Shown: positions 50,024-63,788 of the stretch, piece after piece
Layout of the letters: every line of letters begins with the position of its first letter
Position numbering within the stretch: the first letter of the stretch is position 1
Assembly (NCBI RefSeq): GCF_000429325.1
Contig: NZ_AUBQ01000004.1
Coordinates: 124,001-188,000 of the forward strand
Reading direction: 5' to 3'
Origin: Fundidesulfovibrio putealis DSM 16056
Lineage (GTDB): Bacteria > Desulfobacterota > Desulfovibrionia > Desulfovibrionales > Desulfovibrionaceae
Length of the DNA: 64,000 nt
Program-made: the position numbers and the translations under genes
The notes under the pieces: model-generated
What the model saw: only the letters and a program-made list of their open reading frames with translations
What the model was told of the DNA's origin: nothing
The model's database searches: none

Positions 50024-50027
<4 letters not shown>
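48963..50027 (+). CDS. Potassium channel protein with RCK (TrkA-N and TrkA-C) domains
   Basis: The 354-residue protein has two membrane helices around the K+ selectivity filter TTVGYGE near residue 68. A Rossmann RCK domain follows, with the NAD-binding motif [11 protein letters not shown] at about 136-146, and a TrkA-C domain ends the protein. It is of the MthK/Kch type and should let K+ pass under ligand control. The start overlaps the end of uvrB and its stop overlaps the following GTG, so it lies inside a chain of coupled genes. Confidence 0.9.
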
Positions 50028-52797
<2,770 letters not shown>

Positions 52798-52804
52798 GGA
52801 CACT

Positions 52805-53590
52805 ATGAGCGTGTGCGATGTCATCATCATGGGCGCGGGCGGTCGCATGGGCCAGACCCTGGCCGGACTGGCGATCAATGACCCTTCATACAGGCTGGCG
52901 GGCGTGGTGGAGCGTCCCCAGAACGCGGCCTCCCTGGACCGTTACGACTGCGTGAAAGGGACCGAGATGGAGAACGTGTTCGCCAAGTGCCCGGGCGCGG
53001 TGATCATTGACTTCACCGCCCCGGAAGCGAGCCTCAAGGTGGCCAATCTGGCCGCGCGCATGGGCAATCCGGCGGTCATCGGCACTACCGGGTTCAGTGC
53101 GCCCCAGATGCAGGAGCTTGAAGCCGCAGCCAAGCAGGGTCCGCTGTTCTGGGCTCCCAACATGAGCGTTGGCGTCAACTCTCTGCTGCAAGTGCTGCCC
53201 AAGCTCGTTGAGGCACTCGGTCCCGGCTACGACCTGGAGATCATGGAGATCCATCACAACAAGAAAGCCGACTCGCCCAGCGGCACCGCCCTGAAGCTCG
53301 GACAGGCCATCGCGGCCGCGCGCGGCGAAAAAATTGACGACGTGAAGGTCTGCTCGCGCGACGGCATCATCGGCGCGCGCACCCCCAAGGAAATCGGCAT
53401 CGTGGCCGTTCGCGGCGGCGACGTGGTCGGCGACCACACCGTGTATTTCCTGGGCCAGGGCGAGCGCATAGAGGTGACCCACCGGGCGCACTCGCGCGAG
53501 ACCTTCGCCCACGGCGCCATGCGCGCCGCCCTGTGGATGAAGGGACAGAAGGGCGGAAAACTGCTCACCATGTCCGACATGCTGGCATGA
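52805..53590 (+). CDS. dapB: 4-hydroxy-tetrahydrodipicolinate reductase (DapB)
   Basis: The enzyme reduces the dipicolinate precursor in the lysine and cell-wall diaminopimelate pathway using NAD(P)H. The 261-residue protein has the nucleotide-binding motif [10 protein letters not shown] near residues 9-18, the conserved [15 protein letters not shown] segment near residues 145-160, and GARTPKEIG near 190. Its stop overlaps the ATG of nadE (ATGA). Confidence 0.96.
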   Translation: MSVCDVIIMGAGGRMGQTLAGLAINDPSYRLAGVVERPQNAASLDRYDCVKGTEMENVFAKCPGAVIIDFTAPEASLKVANLAARMGNPAVIGTTGFSAPQMQELEAAAKQGPLFWAPNMSVGVNSLLQVLPKLVEALGPGYDLEIMEIHHNKKADSPSGTALKLGQAIAAARGEKIDDVKVCSRDGIIGARTPKEIGIVAVRGGDVVGDHTVYFLGQGERIEVTHRAHSRETFAHGAMRAALWMKGQKGGKLLTMSDMLA

Positions 53591-55272
53591 AGATCGGTCT
53601 TCTCCAGGTGAACACCGTGGTGGGCGACCTGTCCGGCAATGCCGGGCGCGTCGCCCGCGCCGCGCGTCAGGCCGCCGAGGCCGGGGCCAGCCTGTGCATC
53701 ACGCCGGAGCTGGCCCTGACCGGCTATCCGCCGCGCGACCTGCTGCTGACTCCCGCCTTCGTGGACAAGGCCCGCAAGGAACTGGAGCGCTTGGCCCGCG
53801 AATTGCGCGATGGCCCGGTCCTGCTGGTGGGCACCGCCGCTCGCACCGTCAATCCCGGAGGCAGGCCGCTCATCAACTGTGCGGCCCTGTTGTCCGGAGG
53901 CGGCGTTGGCGCGCTTCTGCCCAAGAAGCTCCTGCCCACCTACGACGTGTTCGACGAGGACCGCTACTTCGAGCCGGGCGGCTGCCTGGGGTTCATCGAG
54001 CTTCACGGCCTGCGCCTGGGCGTGACCATCTGCGAGGACATCTGGAACGACAAGGATTTCTGGCAGCAAAGGCGCTACCCCGAGGACCCCGTGGAGCGTC
54101 TGGCCGAAGAGGGCCTGGACGCCATCCTGAACCTCTCCGCCTCGCCGTTCACGCTTGGAAAGCAGGTGCAGCGCGAGAAGATGCTCGCCACCATGGCCCG
54201 CAAATACGGCCTGCCCGTGCTCTACTGCAATCAGGTGGGCGGCAACGACGACCTGGTGTTCGACGGGCGTTCCATGGCCCTGGACGCCTCGGGCGCGCTG
54301 GTTGCCCGCGCGTCCGGTTTCGAGGAGAGCGTGCTGGTTGTGGACGTGGCCGAACTCGTCGAGACGGTTGGTTCCGCTTCCGGTAATGCCGCCAGCCGTC
54401 CGGTTCAGCTGGCGCAGGACGATTATTCCGAAGAGTCCGAGGCGTGGCGCGCCCTGGTGCTTGGCGTGAAGGATTACGCGGCCAAGTGCGGCTTCAAGGG
54501 GGCCATCCTGGGCCTCTCCGGCGGCATCGACTCCGCCCTGACCGCCGTGATCGCCGCCGAGGCCCTAGGGGTTGAGAACGTGCTGGGGGTCCTTATGCCA
54601 AGCCCTTATTCCAGCCAGGGCAGCGTGAACGACTCGCTGGAGCTGGTGAAGCGCCTGGGCATACGCAGCATGACGACCCCCATCTCGGACATCATGGCCG
54701 CCTTCGAAAAGAGCCTCGCCCCGGCCTTCGTTGGCCGCAAGCCGGACGTGACCGAGGAGAACATCCAGTCGCGCATCCGGGGAAACCTGCTCATGGCCAT
54801 GTCCAACAAGTTCGGGCACGTGCTTTTGACCACGGGCAACAAGTCCGAGCTGGCCGTGGGCTACTGCACCATCTACGGGGATATGTCCGGCGGCCTGGCC
54901 GTCATCTCCGACGTGCCGAAGACCATGGTCTACCGTCTGGCCGAGTACGTGAACGCCCAGCGTGGCGAGGTGATCCCGCGCGCCATCATCGACAAGGCTC
55001 CCTCGGCGGAACTGCGCCCGGACCAGACCGACCAGGACAGCCTGCCTCCCTACGAGATCCTGGACGCCATCCTGAAGCTTAGGGTGGAGCGCCACCAGTC
55101 GGTGGAGGAGATCGCCCACGCCGGGTTCGACAGGGCCATGGTGGAAAAGGTGTGCAAGCTGGTGAAGGGGGCGGAGTTCAAGCGCCGGCAGGCCGCTCCC
55201 GGCATCAAGATCACGGATCGTGCCTTCGGAACCGGCTGGCGCATGCCGGTGGCGTGCAGGATCGAATACTGA
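53587..55272 (+). CDS. nadE: Glutamine-dependent NAD+ synthase (NadE)
   Basis: The enzyme amidates nicotinic acid adenine dinucleotide to NAD+, using ammonia from glutamine. The 561-residue protein has an N-terminal nitrilase-like glutaminase ([14 protein letters not shown] near residue 37, [10 protein letters not shown] around 142 with the catalytic Cys), and a C-terminal synthetase with the PP-loop [11 protein letters not shown] near 306. It is the last gene of the overlapping chain that starts at uvrB; NAD made here is the cofactor of LigA. No clear T-rich terminator follows, but a repeat copy lies 75 bases downstream. Confidence 0.96.
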   Translation: MKIGLLQVNTVVGDLSGNAGRVARAARQAAEAGASLCITPELALTGYPPRDLLLTPAFVDKARKELERLARELRDGPVLLVGTAARTVNPGGRPLINCAALLSGGGVGALLPKKLLPTYDVFDEDRYFEPGGCLGFIELHGLRLGVTICEDIWNDKDFWQQRRYPEDPVERLAEEGLDAILNLSASPFTLGKQVQREKMLATMARKYGLPVLYCNQVGGNDDLVFDGRSMALDASGALVARASGFEESVLVVDVAELVETVGSASGNAASRPVQLAQDDYSEESEAWRALVLGVKDYAAKCGFKGAILGLSGGIDSALTAVIAAEALGVENVLGVLMPSPYSSQGSVNDSLELVKRLGIRSMTTPISDIMAAFEKSLAPAFVGRKPDVTEENIQSRIRGNLLMAMSNKFGHVLLTTGNKSELAVGYCTIYGDMSGGLAVISDVPKTMVYRLAEYVNAQRGEVIPRAIIDKAPSAELRPDQTDQDSLPPYEILDAILKLRVERHQSVEEIAHAGFDRAMVEKVCKLVKGAEFKRRQAAPGIKITDRAFGTGWRMPVACRIEY

Positions 55273-55347
55273 GGCTCTGCGTGGAGTGCGGAGTTCTCAC
55301 GATACGTGAGGCTTGCGTCGTTCGCAGCTGGGGCGCAGTTGGGGAAC

Positions 55348-55386
55348 GCCTCCGGCGGCCAAAGGGCTGCGCCCTTTGGGAACCGC
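55348..55386. repeat. Dispersed palindromic repeat, copy C
   Basis: The copy begins GCCTCCGGCGGCC and carries the hairpin CCAAAGGGC/GCCCTTTGG around TGC, then GAACCGC. The tail is more diverged than in copies A and B. It lies 75 bases after nadE and may serve as its terminator. Confidence 0.8.
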
Positions 55387-55469
55387 AATTATCCCAGATC
55401 TTTGCCGACTTGCCCTTCTGCTCGGGTGACGGCTTGCGATGAATATTGAAAATTCCTCTGCCTCACGCC

Positions 55470-55547
55470 CATACACTGTATGAGCCTGAACCGAGGGAAC
55501 CATATCTTTTGTCGTTGAAAAACATGGTCGTGTTTTTCAAAAGCGCG
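55470..55547 (+). pseudogene. Diverged copy of the clpA-aat small ORF
   Basis: This segment aligns without gaps to 27444-27521: 60 of 78 bases are identical. Read in the same frame it gives HTLYEPEPREPYLLSLKNM and then VVFFKSA, matching the small ORF between clpA and aat at 16 of 26 residues. The frame continues to 55658, antisense to the end of the next gene, and the only starts are a TTG at 55446 or an inner Met. So this may be a degraded copy, or an active short gene with an unusual start. The frame is not in an obvious operon. Confidence 0.5.
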
Positions 55548-55550
55548 TCG

Positions 55551-55898
55551 CTAGTGCGTCCTGCCGTGCCCGTTCTGCTCTTCCTTCACCGTCTGCTGCG
55601 GATGCAGGTGCAGCTTCATCTCCTGTCCGGGGAGCTCTTCCAGCGTGTAGGAGCCTGAAAGCCCCAGGTCCAGTCCGAGTTCCTCGGCGCGGGCATAGAG
55701 CGTGAGCGCCGCAAGCGCCGCCTTGTCCGACGGGCACTCCTGGTTGAAGCACAGGAGCAGCAGCCCTTCTTCCTTGGAATCAATGATGATGAAGAGATTG
55801 TGCTCCACGAAATAGATGTCCTCGAAGGAATGGGTCACCTTGAGGCCAAGTGTGGAAAGCAGGGAGTTTACTGTGTCGAGGGCGGAAGACATACTCAC
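55551..55898 (-). CDS. Conserved hypothetical protein
   Basis: The 115-residue protein is soluble and mildly acidic. The first 90 residues alternate strands and helices (SFEDIYFVEHNLFIIID; GLLLLCFNQECPSDKAAL) and could be a small alpha/beta domain; the tail is rich in His and Gln and ends NGHGRTH. I do not recognise a family. The GTG at 55898 is favoured by AAGGA 8 bases upstream; an ATG two codons later is possible. The tRNA-Ser(CGA) gene lies 32 bases upstream. Confidence 0.6.
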   Translation of the reverse strand: MSMSSALDTVNSLLSTLGLKVTHSFEDIYFVEHNLFIIIDSKEEGLLLLCFNQECPSDKAALAALTLYARAEELGLDLGLSGSYTLEELPGQEMKLHLHPQQTVKEEQNGHGRTH

Positions 55899-55929
55899 TC
55901 GGGAAGTCCTTGCGAACCGGGAAAGTGAA

Positions 55930-56023
55930 TGGCGGAGAGGGTGGGATTCGAACCCACGTGCAGGCTATTAACCCACAACTCGATTTCGAGTCGAGCCCGT
56001 TACGGCCACTTCGGTACCTCTCC
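55930..56023 (-). tRNA. tRNA-Ser (anticodon CGA)
   Basis: The minus strand forms a 94-base class II tRNA with the same 7-bp acceptor stem as the other serine tRNA here (GGAGAGG/CCTCTCC), discriminator G and an encoded CCA. The anticodon stem CTCGA.../...TCGAG encloses CGA, which reads UCG. A long variable arm and the T arm GGTTCGAATCC are present. Confidence 0.95.
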
Positions 56024-56108
56024 GCACCGTTGGGGAAGCGGAACTTAGTTGAATCCGGCCCAGTTGGCAAGTCTTCCTTTATCAGTTTTGTGGGCTTAGT
56101 CAGACTTG

Positions 56109-57008
56109 ATGGAACTCAGAAACGTCAGGACATTCGTCTCCGTGGCCGGGCTTTTGAGCTTTCGCCGGGCAGCGGCGGTGCTCAACTACGCTCCGTCCAC
56201 CGTTTCCGCTCAGATTCAGTCCCTTGAGGACGAATTGCGCCTGAAGCTGTTTGACCGGTTGGAAAAAGGAATCCGGCTCACCGAAGCGGGCGAACGCTTC
56301 CTGCCCTACGCCCTGAAACTTCAGGAGTTGGCCGCAGAAAGCGTATCCGCTGCCGCTGGCGAGCACGCCCGCAAGGGCATGCTGACCGTCCGCATGCCGG
56401 AGACCCTGGCCGCGTACCGGTTTCCCGGACTGCTCTCCCGCTTCAGGCGAGAGCATCCCAATATCGGTATACGGCTGCGCGGAAGCTCCACCCACAACAT
56501 TCAGCGCTACCTGGAAAAAGGACTCGATCTGGCCTTTGTCGTTGGCGAGCCCAGGCCGTGGGACAACTGCCACATCGAGCGCATCGGCGCGGAGGCGTTT
56601 GTCCTGGTCGGCCATACGTCCGAGTGGGGATCTGGGAGCGTTGCGGTTACAGCCTCGGACTTCGCCGGACGCCTGATCTTGTCCGCAGCGTCCGACTCGT
56701 CGAACCGCGTAGTGCTCGAGCGATGCCTCGCCAGACAATACGCGCAGGAGAATGTGTGGATCGACTTCAGCAGTCTCGCTGCGGTCAGGAACTCGCTCCT
56801 GGCGGGGAGGGAAGGCTGCGCGCTGCTCCCTCGTTCGGTAGTCCGGCAGGATATTTTGTCGGGCGAGTTGGCGGAACTGATCCTGGACGAGGTGCCGGAA
56901 GAGCTTCCGGTACACATGCTGTGGCACAGGGAAAAGTGGATTTCCCCACCACTTGAATCCTTCATGCAGTTGTGCCGCGACATCTGGAAGGAGGCCGTCC
57001 CTTCGTAG
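56109..57008 (+). CDS. LysR family transcriptional regulator
   Basis: The 299-residue protein has an N-terminal winged helix-turn-helix (about residues 3-60, with AAAVLNYAPSTVSAQIQSLEDEL) and a C-terminal periplasmic-binding-protein-like effector domain (about 88-290). The ligand is unknown. LysR regulators often control a divergent neighbour; here the upstream neighbour is a tRNA gene, and the downstream gene (C_GCAxxG protein) is convergent. So no target is suggested by position. The ATG at 56109 is used. Confidence 0.9.
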   Translation: MELRNVRTFVSVAGLLSFRRAAAVLNYAPSTVSAQIQSLEDELRLKLFDRLEKGIRLTEAGERFLPYALKLQELAAESVSAAAGEHARKGMLTVRMPETLAAYRFPGLLSRFRREHPNIGIRLRGSSTHNIQRYLEKGLDLAFVVGEPRPWDNCHIERIGAEAFVLVGHTSEWGSGSVAVTASDFAGRLILSAASDSSNRVVLERCLARQYAQENVWIDFSSLAAVRNSLLAGREGCALLPRSVVRQDILSGELAELILDEVPEELPVHMLWHREKWISPPLESFMQLCRDIWKEAVPS

Positions 57009-57125
57009 AAACGGCCCCCGATTGATTGGGCGGTGTTCGTACTCAGGCCGGACAGCGGGTCCGGCCCAGTGTCGGACGGGTGCGCCTTCATCCCGCAAGG
57101 ATGGCTGAGCATTTACGGCTGGATG

Positions 57126-57572
57126 TCAGGCGCCCGCCGTGATTGTCCCCGCGAGGTAGCGCGCTGCCAGGACGCAGCTGTCCTTGCAGGGAAGATTGAG
57201 CAGGCCTTTGGCCGTGGCTTTGTCGCGGCCCTCCTCAGTGCGCAGGTCGATGCCGATGATGTCCGGGCAGTTGACGCTTCCAAACCGTTTCTGGAATTGC
57301 TCGGCCAGTTCCTGCACGTGTATGGCGCAGGGGAAAGGGTCCTGGTCCGGCGTGCTGCGGCCGAACGCGAGACCGAGTGCCAGCACGGCCCCGGTCAGGG
57401 CGCCGCAGACGTCGCCCGTGATGCCGATTCCCCCGGCGAGGCCGGTCGCGATCGCCGGGATGCGATCCCAGGAAACGCCCAGGTATTCGGCTGATGCCTT
57501 GATTACGCTTTCCGAACATAAAAAACCCTGTTCAAGATTTTCGATCACCATTTCTTCAAGACTTGAGGACAT
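57126..57572 (-). CDS. C_GCAxxG_C_C family probable redox protein
   Basis: The 148-residue protein has the cysteine pattern that names the family: CSES near residue 19, GDVCGALTGAVLALG near 53-67, a Cys in the FGSVNCPDIIG segment (about 102) and the CKDSC end (about 130-134). Members are thought to hold a metal or iron-sulfur centre, and no reaction is proven. AAGGAG precedes the ATG at 57572. It converges on the LysR gene. Confidence 0.85.
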   Translation of the reverse strand: MSSSLEEMVIENLEQGFLCSESVIKASAEYLGVSWDRIPAIATGLAGGIGITGDVCGALTGAVLALGLAFGRSTPDQDPFPCAIHVQELAEQFQKRFGSVNCPDIIGIDLRTEEGRDKATAKGLLNLPCKDSCVLAARYLAGTITAGA

Positions 57573-57684
57573 AGCGAACTCCTTGTGGTGTGTCCGGCCA
57601 ATTGCCGGATTGAGATCGCAGATATCCCTGGAAGTCGTTTTTTGGCGAACGAATTGAATGGAACGGGGTGTTCGGAAGAGTCGA

Positions 57685-58209
57685 TCAGCCGCGCTTTTCC
57701 TTGCGTCTGCCCGCAAAGAATCGCGTCAGCGTGGCCCCGCACTCTCCGGCCAGGATGCCGGACAACACCGGGAAGCGGTGGTTGAGAAACGGCAGGGCCA
57801 GCCCGTCCATCTGCGAGAACACCGCTCCGGCCTTGGGGTCCGGCGCGCCGATGACCAGGCCCCCGATGCGCGCGTGCACCATGGCTCCCAGGCACATCAG
57901 GCACGGCTCCAGAGTAACGGCCAGGATGGCCCCGTTCAGGCGGTAGTTGCCGATGGCCGCACTCGCCTGGCGAAGCGCCAGGATTTCGGCGTGGGCCGTG
58001 GGGTCGTTTGCGCCGATGGGGCCGTTGCAGGCTTCGGCCAGTACGCGCCCGGTGGCGGCCTCGATCACCACCGCGCCCACCGGGGCCTCGCCGCGCCGTC
58101 CCGCCAACCAGGCCTGCTTCAGGGCTCGCGTCATGACCAGACGCCAGGAGCTCCAGCCCGGAGGCGGCTGGTTGAGAATCGGCGACAGGGGAGGGGAGGC
58201 GGCGTTCAT
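57685..58209 (-). CDS. tadA: tRNA-specific adenosine deaminase (TadA)
   Basis: TadA deaminates A34 to inosine in tRNA-Arg(ACG). The 174-residue protein has the zinc-binding deaminase motifs HAEILALRQA (about residue 74) and PCLMCLGAM (about 103) with the catalytic glutamate in HAE. The start at 58209 places the first helix (WRLVMTRALKQAWLAG) as in other TadA proteins, but no strong ribosome-binding site is visible. The N-terminus is about 20 residues longer than in E. coli and rich in proline. Confidence 0.92.
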   Translation of the reverse strand: MNAASPPLSPILNQPPPGWSSWRLVMTRALKQAWLAGRRGEAPVGAVVIEAATGRVLAEACNGPIGANDPTAHAEILALRQASAAIGNYRLNGAILAVTLEPCLMCLGAMVHARIGGLVIGAPDPKAGAVFSQMDGLALPFLNHRFPVLSGILAGECGATLTRFFAGRRKEKRG

Positions 58210-58287
58210 CAGGGGCTCGTGGCGTCGGAGTTGAGGTCGAAGTCTTGTTGATGTGCTGGTGGCCGGTCTGGTGATGCGCGGCGGAGA

Positions 58288-58332
58288 GCCTCCGGCGGCC
58301 AAAGGGCTCCGCCCTTATGGAATCCCTTGCAG
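58288..58332. repeat. Dispersed palindromic repeat, copy D
   Basis: The copy begins GCCTCCGGCGGCC and ends GGAATCCCTTGCAG. The hairpin is CCAAAGGGC and GCCCTTATGG with a TCC-type loop; one base in the right arm is changed, so pairing is imperfect. It lies upstream of tadA and downstream of purQ on the minus strand. Confidence 0.8.
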
Positions 58333-58448
58333 CGGCTTGGACTTATTTGCACTGGTGCGCGTCGCATTGTCAGTGCGAAGACTTAGTTTGAGATCCGGGT
58401 AATAAGAGACCGGTGCAATTGCGCCGTTATCCCCGGAAGCCAGCGCCT

Positions 58449-58485
58449 TGGAAAAAGAAGGGCAAGAGGGACAGCCCTCTTGCCC
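58449..58485 (-). terminator. Terminator of purQ
   Basis: On the minus strand a perfect 11-bp stem GGGCAAGAGGG/CCCTCTTGCCC with a 4-base loop is followed by TTCTTTTTCC. It begins 9 bases after the purQ stop codon. Confidence 0.93.
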
Positions 58486-58493
58486 GATGACTG

Positions 58494-59306
58494 CTAACCG
58501 TTGGCCTTCAGATACTGGACTGCGTTCTCCAGGATGGAGATGCCCAGTTTGGGCGTTTCGCCACGGGTCCAACCGGGGTGGTTTGTGGGGTCGTTGAAGG
58601 CCTCGGGGTGGGGCATGAGCCCAAGGATCCGACCCGTGGGGTCGGTAAGCCCGGCGATGGCCATGGGCGATCCGTTGGGGTTGGCCGGATACTCCATGCT
58701 GGGCTTCCCGGTGGCCGGGTCGGCGTATTGCAGCGCGATCAGGTTCTCGGTGACGATGCGCGACAGTGTCGCGTTGTCATGGGGGATGATCATGCCCTCG
58801 CCGTGGCGCACGGGCAGGTCCAGGCGGTCGAGCCCCTTGGTGAACACGCAGGGGCTGGCCTGGTTCACACGCACCGTGACCCAGCGGTCCTCGAAACGAC
58901 CGGAATCGTTGTTGGAGAGCGTGACCTGACGCTCAAAATAATTGTTGTCCAGGGCGGGCAGCAGGCCTAGCTTCACCAGGAGCTGGAAACCGTTGCAGAT
59001 GCCAAGGATCAGGCCGCCTTCCTCGAAGTAGGTTTTCAGCTGCGCGAGCAGCGATTCACCCTGGGCGCTCTTGGCGTATTTCCAGCGGATTGCCCCCGCC
59101 TGGCCTGCGCCGAGATCGTCGCCGTCGAGAAATCCGCCGGGAAAAATCAAAAAGTTGTAGCCGGGAAGACGAACTCTTCCGGCTGTGATGTCGGAAAAGT
59201 AGACGATATCGGTCTGGTCTGAACCGGCCAGATTGGCCGCGTGGGCGGACTCCGCCTCGCAATTGGTGCCGTAGCCGGTGATGACCAGAGTCTTGACTTG
59301 GGCCAT
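58494..59306 (-). CDS. purQ: Phosphoribosylformylglycinamidine synthase, glutaminase subunit (PurQ), long form
   Basis: PurQ supplies ammonia from glutamine for FGAM formation in purine synthesis. The 270-residue protein has the class I glutaminase nucleophile in GICNGFQLL near residue 99, the loop FPGGFLDGDD near 55, and the His/Glu pair in LMPHPEAF near 238. It is longer than the 225-residue short PurQ and resembles the form with extra loops. The start at 59306 gives the usual first strand (VKTLVITGYGTNCE). It is divergent from pyrG. Confidence 0.93.
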   Translation of the reverse strand: MAQVKTLVITGYGTNCEAESAHAANLAGSDQTDIVYFSDITAGRVRLPGYNFLIFPGGFLDGDDLGAGQAGAIRWKYAKSAQGESLLAQLKTYFEEGGLILGICNGFQLLVKLGLLPALDNNYFERQVTLSNNDSGRFEDRWVTVRVNQASPCVFTKGLDRLDLPVRHGEGMIIPHDNATLSRIVTENLIALQYADPATGKPSMEYPANPNGSPMAIAGLTDPTGRILGLMPHPEAFNDPTNHPGWTRGETPKLGISILENAVQYLKANG

Positions 59307-59331
59307 GAACAACGCTCCAGGGGTTTCTTGA

Positions 59332-61086
<1,755 letters not shown>

Positions 61087-61647
61087 ATGAGGCGTCCCGC
61101 CCGAATCGGCTCAAGGCCCGGCATGCGCCGGGCCTTGGCGCTGGCCAGGCCCGTGCGCCTCTTGGTGCTGGACGTGGACGGCGTGCTCACCGACAACGCA
61201 GTGAGCCACGACGGCCCCGGCCCCGGCCTCAAGCGTTTCGGCATCCAGGACGGCATGGGCGTGAAGCTCTGCCAGCACGCCGGGATCGAGGTGGCGGTGA
61301 TCAGCGGCCTGGGCAACATCCAGGCCGAACAGCGCTCGCGGGAACTCGGCATCCGTGAATTCCACGGCGGGCACTTGCGCAAGCTCCCCGTGCTCGAAAA
61401 GATCATGGCCGCCAAGTGCCTCGAGTTCTCCCAGGTGGCCTACATGGGCGACGACTGGCTGGACGCGCAGATAATGGCCCGCGTGGGCCTGCCCCTGGCC
61501 CCGGTCGACGCGCAGCCGGAAATTCTTCGCATTGCCGCCTGGATTTCCAAAAGGCCCGGCGGATGCGGCGCGGTGCGCGAAGCCATCCGCTTCATACTGC
61601 TGGCGCAGGGAAAACTCGATCGAATGTGGCGCGAATGGCGTGACTGA
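61087..61647 (+). CDS. kdsC: 3-deoxy-D-manno-octulosonate 8-phosphate phosphatase (KdsC)
   Basis: KdsC removes the phosphate from KDO-8-P to give KDO for lipopolysaccharide. The 186-residue HAD-type protein has the nucleophile motif LDVDGVLTD near residue 28, the second motif VISG (Ser) near 73, a lysine in the HLRKLPVLEK segment near 98, and the acidic motif GDDWLD near 122. It begins immediately after the pyrG stop codon. The N-terminus is basic and about 20 residues longer than usual. kdsA and the lptCAB genes, normally neighbours, are not here. Confidence 0.85.
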   Translation: MRRPARIGSRPGMRRALALARPVRLLVLDVDGVLTDNAVSHDGPGPGLKRFGIQDGMGVKLCQHAGIEVAVISGLGNIQAEQRSRELGIREFHGGHLRKLPVLEKIMAAKCLEFSQVAYMGDDWLDAQIMARVGLPLAPVDAQPEILRIAAWISKRPGGCGAVREAIRFILLAQGKLDRMWREWRD

Positions 61648-61765
61648 TTCCCCCCAAGTCTTGCCACGTGCGAGCTTTTAGTGCATAACCGCGCAGGTTG
61701 AACGGGCGCGTCCGGCATTTTTCTTGCTAGCCGCCCAAATTCAAACAAAGGAACGCGCGCGCACG

Positions 61766-63205
61766 ATGGCCCTCGAGCTCAGACAGCAACTTAAGCTTTC
61801 GCAGCAGCTGGTGATGACTCCCCAGCTCCAGCAGGCCATCAAGCTGTTGCAGCTTTCCCGGCTTGAGCTGATGGAGACCGTGCAGCAGGAGCTTCTGGAG
61901 AACCCGCTGCTGGAAGAGGTCGTGATCGAGGACGAGCGTCCCGCCCCGACCATGGCCGAGGAATCCCGCGCTCCCGACGCCACTCAGGAAGAGGGCGCCA
62001 TGCAGCGCGAACTCCTGAAGACCGCCGAATGGGACGACTACATCGGCGACTTCGCCTCCACCTCGCGCCAGGCCACCGCCCGCGAATACGAGGCCCCGGA
62101 GGAGGGAATGTCTTTCGAGGCCCGTCTTGCCTCGAAAACCTCTCTGGACGGACACCTTTCCTGGCAGATCAACCTTTCCCCCTTCACTGCGGCCCAGCGC
62201 GTCATCGCTGCCTCAATCGTTGGCAATCTGGACGGTATGGGGTACCTGCAATCCACGGTGGAGGAAATCGCCGAGGACGCCCAGGCAAGCGTGCCCGAAG
62301 TGGAAGCGGTTCTTTACGCCCTGCAGCGCTTCGACCCTGTGGGCGTGGCGGCACGCACCCCGCAGGAGTGCCTGCTGGTGCAGCTGGAATTCTACGGCTA
62401 CACCGATCCCGTGCTCATCGAGATCGTGCGTGAGCACCTGGAAGACCTGGAAAAGAAGCGCTACAAGCCTCTTGCCAAGAAGTTCAAGATCACCATGGAG
62501 GAGATCAAGGAGTACCTGGACATCATCCAGACTCTCGATCCGCTTCCCGGATCGCATTTCAGCTCCTCCGACCCGGTGTACGTCAGCCCCGACGCCTACG
62601 TGTACAAGTACGGCGACGACTTCGTCATCGTGCTGAACGAGGACGGCCTGCCCAAACTGCAACTATCGCCGTATTATTCAGGCGACATGTCCCGGGGCAG
62701 CGGCGGCAAGGACAAGGACTACTTCCAGGACAAGATGCGCTCTGCGCAGTGGCTCATGAAGAGCCTGTACCAGCGCCAGCGCACCTTGTTCAAGGTCCTG
62801 GAATCCATCGTGAAGTTCCAGCGGGATTTCTTCGAGGTGGGCGTTACCAAGCTAAAGCCCCTTATCCTCAAGGACGTTGCCGACGACATCGGCATGCACG
62901 AATCCACGGTGAGCCGCATTACCACGAGCAAGTACGTGGCCACCCCCCACGGCATTTACGAGCTCAAATTTTTCTTCAACTCCTCTTTGGAGTTGGACGA
63001 CGGCACTTCCGTCGGTTCCGAATCGGTGAAGGCGCTCATCAAGCAGCTCATCTCCGGCGAGAACCACAAGAAGCCCGTCAGCGACGAGCAGATCGCGGAC
63101 ATCCTCAAGCAAAAATTGCAGGTCAACATTGCCCGCAGGACCGTGGCCAAGTATCGTATGGCCATGGGTATCGAGTCCTCGTCGAAGCGCAAGGCTGTAT
63201 TGTAA
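61766..63205 (+). CDS. rpoN: RNA polymerase sigma-54 factor (RpoN)
   Basis: Sigma-54 directs polymerase to -24/-12 promoters and needs enhancer-binding ATPases. The 479-residue protein has the Gln-rich activator-interaction region I (LELRQQLKLSQQLVMTPQLQQAIKLLQ, from residue 2), an acidic region II, the core-binding part, the helix-turn-helix near 375-395 and the RpoN box ARRTVAKYR near 460. AAAGGA lies 13 bases upstream of the ATG at 61766. The hpf and ptsN genes follow, as in most proteobacteria. Confidence 0.96.
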   Translation: MALELRQQLKLSQQLVMTPQLQQAIKLLQLSRLELMETVQQELLENPLLEEVVIEDERPAPTMAEESRAPDATQEEGAMQRELLKTAEWDDYIGDFASTSRQATAREYEAPEEGMSFEARLASKTSLDGHLSWQINLSPFTAAQRVIAASIVGNLDGMGYLQSTVEEIAEDAQASVPEVEAVLYALQRFDPVGVAARTPQECLLVQLEFYGYTDPVLIEIVREHLEDLEKKRYKPLAKKFKITMEEIKEYLDIIQTLDPLPGSHFSSSDPVYVSPDAYVYKYGDDFVIVLNEDGLPKLQLSPYYSGDMSRGSGGKDKDYFQDKMRSAQWLMKSLYQRQRTLFKVLESIVKFQRDFFEVGVTKLKPLILKDVADDIGMHESTVSRITTSKYVATPHGIYELKFFFNSSLELDDGTSVGSESVKALIKQLISGENHKKPVSDEQIADILKQKLQVNIARRTVAKYRMAMGIESSSKRKAVL

Positions 63206-63245
63206 TCACACCGCATCCACCCGCGGACACACATCGGAGGAAGAT

Positions 63246-63788
63246 ATGAACATTGCTTTTCACTTCAAGAATTTTGAACCGTCCCCCGGCCTGCGCGAAT
63301 ACGCCAACAAGCGTTTCGACAAGCTGGCGAAATACATGCCTAATTCTGACAATGCCGAAGTGATCGTCACCCTGATGGTGGAGAAGACCCGCCAGATCGC
63401 CGACGTGATCATCGACGCCGACACGATCCACATCGCTGCCCACGAGCGCTCCGACGACATGTACTCCACGCTGGACCTGATCACCGACAAGCTCGAGTCC
63501 CAGATCCGCAAGATGCGCGAGAAGATGAAGGACCGCCGCAAGGTTGCCGGTTCCGCCGCCGTCACCATGGGCGTGGTCAGCCTCACGGACGAGGGCAAGG
63601 TCCACTCCATCGAGGAGTCCGACAAGTACAACCCGAAGCCCATGGGCGTCGAGGAAGCTGCCGAGCAGCTGGAAGCCATGAAGTACGAATTCCTGGTGTT
63701 CCTGAACTCCGAGACCGACAGCATCAACGTGATCTACAAGCGCAAGAACGGAGACTTCGGCCTGATCGATCCTGGAGTATCCCGCTGA
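63246..63788 (+). CDS. hpf: Ribosome hibernation-promoting factor, long form (HPF/RaiA)
   Basis: The protein binds idle 30S subunits and makes 100S ribosome dimers in stationary phase. The 180-residue length shows the long form with an N-terminal beta-alpha-beta domain (residues 1-100) and a C-terminal dimerisation domain that includes KPMGVEEAAEQLEAM and FLVFLNSETDSINVIYKRKNG. GGAGGAAG precedes the ATG. The stop shares its last base with the start of ptsN (TGATG). Confidence 0.95.
   Translation: MNIAFHFKNFEPSPGLREYANKRFDKLAKYMPNSDNAEVIVTLMVEKTRQIADVIIDADTIHIAAHERSDDMYSTLDLITDKLESQIRKMREKMKDRRKVAGSAAVTMGVVSLTDEGKVHSIEESDKYNPKPMGVEEAAEQLEAMKYEFLVFLNSETDSINVIYKRKNGDFGLIDPGVSR

Noticed and set aside
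57033-57494. Plus-strand frame opposite the C_GCAxxG gene
   Set aside because: The minus-strand gene has a family cysteine pattern and a clear ribosome-binding site; the plus frame has neither.
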